From CAYGZQ01 sp964354375 [NCBI: uncultured Planctomycetota bacterium] (GTDB lineage Bacteria > JAJVIF01 > JAPKYR01), in NCBI GenBank assembly GCA_964354375.1, contig CAYGZQ010000012.1, positions 12,768 through 76,767 on the forward strand: a DNA stretch of 64,000 nt, in the 5' to 3' direction. The notes below the pieces were generated by a model. That model ran no database searches, was not told where the DNA came from, and saw only the letters and a program-made list of their open reading frames with translations. Every line of letters begins with the position of its first letter. Position 1 is the stretch's first letter. Of the stretch, positions 25,330 through 32,125 are shown piece by piece. The position numbers and the translations under genes are program-made.

Positions 25330-26940
25330 ATGAACCGCAGATTGTCGGATGCACTCCTGATTCTGCTGCTCGTATCCATTCCGTTCTTCGGTGCGTTTCA
25401 GGCTTGCGACCACGGCTCGACCGGTCCGGTCACGCCGCCGCCGAACAACCACGCGCCTGTCGCGGCAATGACGGTTGTAGGCGAGTCCGAAGGACCCACG
25501 CCGTTTACTGTGACGCTCGACGCAAGCGCTTCGTCGGATCCCGACGGCGACTCAATCGAGTTCAAGTGGCTTTTCTCCGACGGATCGACAGCCATCGGAC
25601 CGATGCTGGAGCATGAGTTCAGATCGAGCGGCAGACACGAGGTACGGCTGATCGTGACCGACAAGTGGGGCGTCGCCGACGACGAAGGACCGATAAACGT
25701 GTACGGCTGGGGCCTTGCGAATTCGCCGTGGCCGAAATTCGCGCACGATGAGCGCAACAGCGGCGTCTCCCCCTACGCCGGACCGATGATGGACCTCGAC
25801 AATGCCGACTCGGGTCATGCGTTTCCGCGCTACTGGCGAGGCGGCCGGCAGAACGGCCTCATCGCCGGCGTGTGTGTCGGCTACGACAACGAGGTCGTGT
25901 ATGCGCAGGGAACATGGCTCAGGGCACGCTCGGCCGACGGGGCGGTCCTGTGGGACCTCGACGTCGGGGACGAGATCACTGCCTGGCCGGCGATCGCCTA
26001 CGACGGATCAATTATCGTCGGAACAGGCACGGGTCAGGTACATCGAGTGAGCGAAGAAGGCGAAATCGTCTGGAGCGTCGACCTGAAGGAGGTCATCCAT
26101 GAGAACGTCATACTCGATTCCGCGGTCAACATCGACCATGATCGCAGAATCTACATAGGCGGTTATGTCTTGCCGCTCGGGGACGATCTCTCATCGTGCG
26201 GCAGGATGCTCGGCTTCGATTTCGATGGAGCGCTCCTCTGGTCCAGGGTGATACCGTTCTATGAGCTCAAGTACTCGGAGACGCGCAGGGTTTTCGGGAG
26301 GCTGATTCCGGCGATCACGCCCCTGGGAAATGTCATTGTCAACGGCCTGCCCGGCCTGCTGCTCAGCCCGCACGGCACACAAATCGCCCAGTTTGATTTG
26401 TATGGATACGACTCCGAACTCAAGCCGCTGGGTCCGCCAAGCGTCTGTGCAAACGGTTATGTTACGTTCGCAAACGCTGGGATTCCCCTCTTCCTCCCCG
26501 ACGGCACACTGATTGGGGGGGGAAGCGCCGAACCCGCCGGGAGCTCCGGTCGTTCGCAGACACCCATGTGCAACATGGAAGGCATATCGCTTGCTCACAC
26601 AGGCGTACCCGGTCCAATGTATCTCGGTCTGACCTCACAGACCCTCGCAGGGGGAGGTTGTTCTCTTGAACTGGACCGGATTCTCGGAGCTGCTGAATTG
26701 ATCGGGGGGGCCGCGACAGACGAACTGGGAAGAGTCTATATCTCGTGCAACGGTCTGTACGGGATCAGCCCCATCACATACTCCAGCGCGTATCCCCATG
26801 TCGGGCGGTACAGCCTGTGGACATACAGAACCTGGGATGACCATGAAACCGAGATGATCCCCCTGACCGCGCCGGTGATCGGCGACGACGGCTGGCTGTA
26901 CGTCGGCTACGGCTCGGACATACTTGCCATCGGAGATTAG
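25330..26940 (+). CDS. PKD plus PQQ-like propeller lipoprotein, tandem copy 4
   Basis: A 536-residue paralogue. ATG 25330 follows GGAGG by 7 bases and aligns with the other starts; the ORF could open 15 bases earlier. Lipobox Cys26 is followed by Asp (AFQACDHG). In E. coli Asp at +2 favours inner-membrane retention, so this copy might sort differently, if that rule holds here. PKD: SSDPDGDSIEFKWLFSDG, DKWGVADDEG. Propeller: SPWPKFAHDERNSGVSPYAG to VIGDDGWLYVGYGSDILAIG. A TAGAAT preceded by GG (25263-25268) in the 118-base gap may give it its own promoter. Confidence 0.87.
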   Translation: MNRRLSDALLILLLVSIPFFGAFQACDHGSTGPVTPPPNNHAPVAAMTVVGESEGPTPFTVTLDASASSDPDGDSIEFKWLFSDGSTAIGPMLEHEFRSSGRHEVRLIVTDKWGVADDEGPINVYGWGLANSPWPKFAHDERNSGVSPYAGPMMDLDNADSGHAFPRYWRGGRQNGLIAGVCVGYDNEVVYAQGTWLRARSADGAVLWDLDVGDEITAWPAIAYDGSIIVGTGTGQVHRVSEEGEIVWSVDLKEVIHENVILDSAVNIDHDRRIYIGGYVLPLGDDLSSCGRMLGFDFDGALLWSRVIPFYELKYSETRRVFGRLIPAITPLGNVIVNGLPGLLLSPHGTQIAQFDLYGYDSELKPLGPPSVCANGYVTFANAGIPLFLPDGTLIGGGSAEPAGSSGRSQTPMCNMEGISLAHTGVPGPMYLGLTSQTLAGGGCSLELDRILGAAELIGGAATDELGRVYISCNGLYGISPITYSSAYPHVGRYSLWTYRTWDDHETEMIPLTAPVIGDDGWLYVGYGSDILAIGD

Positions 26941-26993
26941 TTGACAGGGCGGACATATTCAAAACAATAGGTCACCGGCACTTGTTTCCCCGC

Positions 26994-27106
26994 GTGCCGA
27001 GCACGTCCCGTGCTTCGGATCTCGGAGCCGACTCGTCCCGAGTCGAGGCCGAGAGACGCAGGATGCGTTCTGCTCCGAGACCCGAAATGCGGGACGCATT
27101 CGGCAC
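26994..27106. repeat. Nested palindromic element, copy B (four TCC/GGA hairpins)
   Basis: The cleanest full copy, 113 bp. Hairpins: GCACG-TCC-CGTGC (27001-27013), GACTCG-TCC-CGAGTC (27030-27044), ACGCA-GGA-TGCGT (27056-27068) and AATGCG-GGA-CGCATT (27086-27100). The outer arms (GTGCCGA, TTCGG, TCTCGGAGC) are exact inverted copies of each other apart from the stems of the small hairpins. It lies between the lipoprotein cluster and the dxs promoter. Confidence 0.88.
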
Positions 27107-27130
27107 TGGGCGGATGAGTGCAAGCCATGC

Positions 27131-27160
27131 TTGAGCAATGCCTCGATTGTTCGGTATAAT
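27131..27160 (+). promoter_or_regulatory. Promoter of dxs
   Basis: TTGAGC (27131-27136), 18-bp spacer, TATAAT (27155-27160) preceded by GG; 32 bases before the start codon. Confidence 0.7.
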
Positions 27161-27192
27161 CTGTTCACCGGTCGAGAGCCGGTTGTTTTGTG

Positions 27193-29229
27193 ATGCCCGT
27201 CGGATATCCCATACTTGCGCGTATCAATTCCCCTGAGGACCTCAAGGCGCTTTCCCTCACTGAGCTCAAGGGCCTTTGCCGCGACCTCAGGGAGTTCATC
27301 GTCCAGACCATCTCTCAGACCGGCGGGCACCTCGCGAGCAGCCTCGGGGCGGTCGAGCTTACCGTCGCGCTGCACAGGGTTTTCGACTCGCCGCGCGACA
27401 AGATCGTGTGGGACGTCGGCCACCAGGCGTATCCGCACAAGATTCTCACCGGACGCAAGGAGTTATTCCATACGATAAGGCAGCTTGGGGGGATTTCGGG
27501 TTTCCCAAATCGCGCGGAGAGCGAGCACGATACGTTCGGCGTGGGGCACGCATCGACGAGCATCGCGGCCGCGCTCGGAATGGCCAAGGCGAGGGACCTC
27601 AAGGGCGAGAACCACAACGTGATCGCGGTGATCGGCGACGGCGCGATGACCGGCGGCGTGGCGTTCGAGGCCATCAACAATGTCAGCAATTTCCCGTCCC
27701 GGCTGATCGTCATTCTGAACGACAACGCGATGTCGATCAGCCCCAACGTAGGCGGGCTGAGCCGGCATTTGTCGAACCTGCGCACCATCCCCACGGTAAG
27801 AAGCATCAAGGCCGGCACGCTCAAGGCTTTGAGAAGAATTCCCCTGATCGGGAAACGCATAGCGAAAAGCATCGACGACGCGAGCGAGAGCCTTTTCTAT
27901 TTCGTCACGCCGACGCGAGTGGGCGTAATGTTCGAGGAATTCGGATTCACGTATCTCGGCCCATATGACGGGCACAATCTGAAGACGATCATCGATGTTC
28001 TGAAATCGGCCAAGAACTGGGCGGAATCCGGACCCATCCTCGTTCACCTTCTTACCCTCAAGGGCAAGGGTTACGTTCCTGCGGAGGGCTCGCCGACCAG
28101 CTTCCACGGCGTCGGCGCATTCGATCCGACGCTCGGGAAGGCCGAGAAGATTCCCGGCGCGGGACAGAAAACGAAAAAACTCACCTACACGGACGTGTTC
28201 TCCGATGCGCTCCTCGAGCTCGCGGTGACCGACCCCCGAATCGTCGCCATCACCGCCGCAATGGCCGAGGGCACGGGGCTCGACAAGTTCCGCGACCGCA
28301 TCCCGGAGAGGTTCTTCGACGTCGGCATCGCCGAGCAGTTCGCGGTCACGTTCGCAGCCGGACTCGCGACGCAGGGGATGAAGCCTGTCGCGGCGATCTA
28401 CTCGACATTCCTGCAGAGGGCGTTCGATCAGTGCATTCACGACGTCGGCATCCAGAAGCTCCCCATCGTGTTCGCGCTCGACCGCGGCGGAATCGTCGGC
28501 TCGGACGGTGTCACGCACCAGGGCGCATTCGATCTGAGCTATCTGCGAATGATCCCCAACTTCGTGGTGATGTCGCCGAAGGACGAAGCCGAGCTCAGGG
28601 ACATGCTTCACACGGCGCTTGAATATGGCGGCCCGATCGCGCTCAGATATCCGCGCGGAAGCGTCGAGGGCATCGAGCTGAAAAAGGGATTCCAGAACGT
28701 GCCCATAGGAAAGGGCGAGCTGCTCCGCGAAGGGACGGATGTCAGTCTGATCGGCATCGGCAACATGGTCGGAGTGTGCCTGAGTGCCGCGGAGAAACTG
28801 GCGCACCTGGGAATCGAGGCTGCGGTGATCAATGCGAGGTTCGTGAAGCCTCTCGACAGCGACCTGATCGGCGAATGGGCGAGGAAAACCGGAAGAGTTG
28901 TCACGGTGGAGGAAAATGTGCTCATGGGGGGTTTCGGAAGCGCAGTTCTGGAATCGCTCGACGAGCTGGGTCTTCTGACCGGCCCCGGGGAGGACACGGG
29001 GGAGGAGGAAAGGCCATTGGAGGTTGTGCGACTGGGGCTGCCGGACATTTTCATCGAGCACGGCACCCAGGAGGAGCTGCGCAGGGAATACGGTCTCACG
29101 GCCGATAACGTCTGCGAGGTCGTTCGGAGTATGGTGGGAAAGGTCCGCCTGAGTTTAGTCGGCGGGGCGACCTCCAAAGAGGGCCAACCCTCACAGGAAC
29201 CCTCCCGCGAACTGAAAAAGGGAAATTGA
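27193..29229 (+). CDS. dxs: 1-deoxy-D-xylulose-5-phosphate synthase
   Basis: A 678-residue enzyme that joins pyruvate and glyceraldehyde-3-phosphate to make DXP, the first step of the MEP isoprenoid pathway, using thiamine diphosphate and Mg. WDVGHQAYPHKILTGR and GGISGFPNRAESEHDTFGVGH are classic; the ThDP fold is IGDGAMTGGVAFEAINN with NDNAMSISPNVGG. The second half has MAEGTGLDKF and FDVGIAEQFAVTFAAGLA, with the catalytic Glu, and GGIVGSDGVTHQGAFDLSYL. It is about 40 residues longer than usual, through a charged C-terminal tail rich in Glu, Ser and Lys. GTG 27190 is directly before ATG 27193 and could also serve. It is convergent with the XRE gene. Confidence 0.95.
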   Translation: MPVGYPILARINSPEDLKALSLTELKGLCRDLREFIVQTISQTGGHLASSLGAVELTVALHRVFDSPRDKIVWDVGHQAYPHKILTGRKELFHTIRQLGGISGFPNRAESEHDTFGVGHASTSIAAALGMAKARDLKGENHNVIAVIGDGAMTGGVAFEAINNVSNFPSRLIVILNDNAMSISPNVGGLSRHLSNLRTIPTVRSIKAGTLKALRRIPLIGKRIAKSIDDASESLFYFVTPTRVGVMFEEFGFTYLGPYDGHNLKTIIDVLKSAKNWAESGPILVHLLTLKGKGYVPAEGSPTSFHGVGAFDPTLGKAEKIPGAGQKTKKLTYTDVFSDALLELAVTDPRIVAITAAMAEGTGLDKFRDRIPERFFDVGIAEQFAVTFAAGLATQGMKPVAAIYSTFLQRAFDQCIHDVGIQKLPIVFALDRGGIVGSDGVTHQGAFDLSYLRMIPNFVVMSPKDEAELRDMLHTALEYGGPIALRYPRGSVEGIELKKGFQNVPIGKGELLREGTDVSLIGIGNMVGVCLSAAEKLAHLGIEAAVINARFVKPLDSDLIGEWARKTGRVVTVEENVLMGGFGSAVLESLDELGLLTGPGEDTGEEERPLEVVRLGLPDIFIEHGTQEELRREYGLTADNVCEVVRSMVGKVRLSLVGGATSKEGQPSQEPSRELKKGN

Positions 29230-29249
29230 AAACGCCATCATGGCGTTTT
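29229..29249. terminator. Bidirectional hairpin between dxs and the XRE gene
   Basis: AAAACGCCA-TCA-TGGCGTTTT: a perfect 9-bp stem with A and T tails on both sides. It covers the stop codon of the convergent XRE gene (29238-29240) and starts at the last base of dxs. Confidence 0.6.
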
Positions 29250-29714
29250 GAAGGCCTTGAATTCCTCCATTTCCTGCACGAACGCCTGGTTGAGCCTGTA
29301 CGTCCCGTCGGAGCCCTCGACCGGATGCAGACCGCGCTTCAGAAGCTCGATCCAGTGTATCGTGGCGACCGCTATCGCCCTTTGAGCGTAGGGGTCCAGC
29401 GCTGACAGTGTTCTGAGCATCACCTGCACCGGCTTGCTTTCGAGAACCGGACCGAATTCCGCGCGGTAGCTCGGCTTGAACCCGCCGTGTCCCGGGAAAA
29501 ATTCTGCAGGATCGATCCCCAGCGCGTCGGAAATCTTGCAGATGATGTCGTAGGTCGCCGACGCCTCCCCCTTTTCAAGCCTGCTCAAGTACGACGCCGA
29601 GACCCCGCACCGAGAGCTTAGCTCCCTGAGCGAATACTTCTGCCTGTCGCGATGCCGTCCCAGTATCTCGCCGAATGCCTCCTTCTGCTTCCTTATGCGC
29701 TCTGTCTTTTTCAT
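29238..29714 (-). CDS. XRE-family transcriptional regulator
   Basis: A 158-residue DNA-binding protein. The helix-turn-helix domain spans about residues 15-75: LGRHRDRQKYSLRELSSRCG, then VSASYLSRLEKGEASATYD and IICKISDALGIDPAEFF, a textbook Cro/CI-type HTH. The C-terminal half (SALDPYAQRAIAVATIHWIE) is an unassigned helical region that may bind a ligand or dimerise. It is monocistronic on the minus strand and convergent with dxs; its target is unknown. The gap to the divergent permease gene is about 220 bases, a natural place for an operator, but no clear dyad is read there. Confidence 0.85.
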   Translation of the reverse strand: MKKTERIRKQKEAFGEILGRHRDRQKYSLRELSSRCGVSASYLSRLEKGEASATYDIICKISDALGIDPAEFFPGHGGFKPSYRAEFGPVLESKPVQVMLRTLSALDPYAQRAIAVATIHWIELLKRGLHPVEGSDGTYRLNQAFVQEMEEFKAFKTP

Positions 29715-29897
29715 AGCCTTGACCTCGGAAAGTCGATTACCTTTCTCTCCCCAAGTGTAGCATATATTCGACGAATCGGATAGTCTTGTTGCATAAAAAC
29801 TCCCGCCTCGCCCCTTCGAATTCCGGGCAACCGTTTGACCTTCCGATTGTCCCTTAGTGTGTCCAGCCGAATTGTATGCGTGTTGTCGAGTTCGCTG

Positions 29898-29906
29898 TGA
29901 TACAAT
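29898..29906 (+). promoter_or_regulatory. Extended -10 promoter of the AI-2E-type permease gene
   Basis: TGATACAAT, 31 bases before ATG 29938. The same string occurs on the minus strand at 54212-54220. Confidence 0.45.
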
Positions 29907-29937
29907 TCCCGCATTCGAGTTGATTTCTGATTCCGCA

Positions 29938-31311
29938 ATGGGACAGGGCGAGACACATCCGGAAGATCACGGGCGGAAAGAACCCCGCCAGCCTGGCTCT
30001 TCGGGCAAGTCATCGGACGCGCCTGGAAGATTCCACGGGAAGTCGCGCAGGTCTGGTCGGTCGCGCGACGATTACAGGGCGAGGGAAGGCGGCCAAAGGA
30101 AACACCCCACCCCGCCCGTCCCCGAGCGCAGGCGCGATCGGCCCCCCCGAGAACATGACCCCGGACAGCATCCCGTGCGCGTCATGGCCGATTCCCAGTC
30201 AAAGAGCATCCTCAACATCACGAACCTGGCCACGGTCGCGGTCCTGATCGGACTCATCATCTTCGTGGTGAAGATCGCTTCGGTATTCGGCATCTTCCTG
30301 TTCAGCTTCATCATCGCGTTCCTTCTGTTCCCGATGGTGGAGTGGCTCAACAAGAGGCGCGTCCCGAGAGTTCTGGCGATTCTCATCGTGTACGTCGTGA
30401 TCGGCGCGGTTCTCGTCGGCATCGCTGCGGCACTCGTCCCGGCGATAATCGATCAGGCCAACTCCCTGTTTGAGCAGCTTCCCAAGCAATGGGAAGAGCA
30501 GATGGCTCCGAGGCTGGCTGCGCTGCAGGCGTACCTGCAGTCGCGGGGCGTTTCCTCCGAGCACATACGGAACTACATGAGCAACGCGATCCCCACGATG
30601 CAGCAGTGGGGGATAACCATCGGCCAGAAGATCGTGACAGGTGTACAGGGGGCTGTCGGGGGAATCGTCAGCCTCTTGAGCGTGCCTATCATTGTGTTTT
30701 ACCTGCTGCTCGACGCGCGCAGGATTCGCGAAAACCTTATGTCCCTCGCTCCGAAACGTACGGCCAACGAAATCCAGAACCTTCTGAACAAGCTGGCCGA
30801 AATGCTCAACCATTACATTCGCGGGCAGCTTATGCTCAGCTTCATCATGTTCGCGATCACCACGATCGCGCTTTCGATTCTGGGCGTACACCATGCGCTG
30901 CTTCTGGGCGTTCTTGCGGGACTGGTCGAGGTGATACCGATCGTGGGGCCCACGATCTCGCTCGTGGCCGCGCTGCTCGTATGCTACTTCCTGCCCAGCA
31001 CGAGCGGGCTTCTTTCCCTGGTTGCGATCGCCTGGCTGCGCCCTCTTATCGTTTTCGCTTTCTATATGGTGATCCAATGGGCCGAGGGCAACATACTGGT
31101 TCCCAGGATTATGGGCGGTACGCTCAACCTTCACCCTCTTACCGTCATGTTTTCGCTTCTCGCGGGAGGTTACCTGGCAGGGATTTTCGGCATGCTGCTG
31201 GCGCTTCCTATCGCCGCGAGCCTGAAGGTTGTGTTCGAGATGTACTACCCGGCGTTTATCCAGCAGGTTGAGGACCTGGTGAGCAGAAAACCTCGCGAGA
31301 GTCCCCGTTGA
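29938..31311 (+). CDS. AI-2E family transporter with a disordered N-terminal extension
   Basis: A 457-residue membrane protein of the AI-2E (YdiK/PerM/TqsA) family. The family part begins near residue 83 (MADSQSKSILNITNL, ATG 30184) and has about eight helices, with the conserved LPLTVMF-like block NLHPLTVMFSLLAGGYLAGI and VEVIPIVGPTISL. Members export small molecules or act as ion antiporters; the substrate is unknown. Residues 1-82 are extremely polar, rich in Arg, Gly, Pro and His (RKEPRQPGSSGKSS), and not typical of the family. If translation starts at 30184 this part is untranslated; I keep 29938 because an extended -10 lies just upstream and the frame stays open. The next gene follows by 20 bases. 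Confidence 0.85.
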   Translation: MGQGETHPEDHGRKEPRQPGSSGKSSDAPGRFHGKSRRSGRSRDDYRAREGGQRKHPTPPVPERRRDRPPREHDPGQHPVRVMADSQSKSILNITNLATVAVLIGLIIFVVKIASVFGIFLFSFIIAFLLFPMVEWLNKRRVPRVLAILIVYVVIGAVLVGIAAALVPAIIDQANSLFEQLPKQWEEQMAPRLAALQAYLQSRGVSSEHIRNYMSNAIPTMQQWGITIGQKIVTGVQGAVGGIVSLLSVPIIVFYLLLDARRIRENLMSLAPKRTANEIQNLLNKLAEMLNHYIRGQLMLSFIMFAITTIALSILGVHHALLLGVLAGLVEVIPIVGPTISLVAALLVCYFLPSTSGLLSLVAIAWLRPLIVFAFYMVIQWAEGNILVPRIMGGTLNLHPLTVMFSLLAGGYLAGIFGMLLALPIAASLKVVFEMYYPAFIQQVEDLVSRKPRESPR

Positions 31312-31331
31312 CGGGGGGAAGATTTCGAGCG

Positions 31332-32048
31332 ATGCAAGATAACGGCGGTTCCACTGGATTCCTCGGTCGTCGATTCAAGAGTTGTCCATCGTGCGGCGAG
31401 CTCATCGGCTCCGACTCACTCGAATGCCGCTTCTGCAAGTCATGGCTTGGACCGCATGACCCCTCCGCGAGGGGTGTCCCATCCCGGCCTCCTTCCGCCT
31501 ACACACCCGTCCAGCCCCCTCCGAGCACTTACCCCTCTCCCCCGGCACCAGTACGGGTCGAACCTAGATCCTGCTACACTGCGGAAGGCAAACGTATCCC
31601 GCCCGAGTACGGACCCGGTTTCGATCCTCATTCGTTCTGCTGGCCCGCGTTGTGGTTCGCCGACCTCTGGCACGCCGAAAAGGGGTTGCTGCCCGACGCT
31701 ATGAAGCACTTCCGACTCAGGATCGTCTCCACCTTCCTGGGCGTATTCGCTTTCATTATTGTGGCGGGAGCAGGGACATCCGCGCGAAGCTCCCGGGACG
31801 CCCAGCTGGGCTTCGGTATCTCGCTCATGGTGATCTGGTTCGCGACGCTCCTCGCGTCCGCAGTGCTGGCTTTCGTGGACGCTCAGACCGCGCACGGACG
31901 CTATATCGATTTCTTCAACAAGTCGGCCCTCACCGGTTACTACTCGAGCGCGAAAAACCTGGCCATCGCCGTCTACTGGAGAATGCTCTTCGCGCCGTTC
32001 GCCGTTTTCCTCCTTGGATTCATCGCGATGCTGACGGTCATGTCCTGA
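31332..32048 (+). CDS. Zinc-ribbon membrane protein
   Basis: A 238-residue protein. A four-Cys ribbon at about residues 19-36 (CPSCGELIGSDSLECRFC), then a Pro/Ser-rich linker (PPSTYPSPPAPV), then a predicted membrane part with helices at about residues 132-152 (STFLGVFAFIIVAGAG), 160-185 (GISLMVIWFATLLASAVLAF) and 217-238. The layout resembles zinc-ribbon/YIP1 or TM2-type membrane proteins, whose roles are not known. The TTG at 31308 is a possible earlier start, but ATG 31332 has GGGGGAAG upstream. It follows the AI-2E-type gene by 20 bases and is probably co-transcribed. Confidence 0.75.
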   Translation: MQDNGGSTGFLGRRFKSCPSCGELIGSDSLECRFCKSWLGPHDPSARGVPSRPPSAYTPVQPPPSTYPSPPAPVRVEPRSCYTAEGKRIPPEYGPGFDPHSFCWPALWFADLWHAEKGLLPDAMKHFRLRIVSTFLGVFAFIIVAGAGTSARSSRDAQLGFGISLMVIWFATLLASAVLAFVDAQTAHGRYIDFFNKSALTGYYSSAKNLAIAVYWRMLFAPFAVFLLGFIAMLTVMS

Positions 32049-32109
32049 GAAGACTCTCAGGCGGAGGAGAATCACGCAGGGAACCCCACCGCGCGGTTCC
32101 TATTCTCTG

Positions 32110-32118
32110 TGCTATTAT
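32110..32118 (+). promoter_or_regulatory. Extended -10 promoter just before the second DUF2723 gene
   Basis: TGCTATTAT ends 7 bases before ATG 32126, so transcription would begin at or next to the start codon (leaderless). No Shine-Dalgarno is seen at this gene. Confidence 0.45.
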
Positions 32119-32125
32119 TTCCGCC

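Noticed and set aside
13760-27106. CRISPR-like reading of the repeated GTGCCGA/TCCCG units
   Set aside because: The units are inverted and nested, not spaced direct repeats with unique spacers, and no cas gene is present.
27463-29061. A 532-codon frame antisense to dxs
   Set aside because: dxs shows all family motifs. The antisense frame reflects GC-rich third positions only.
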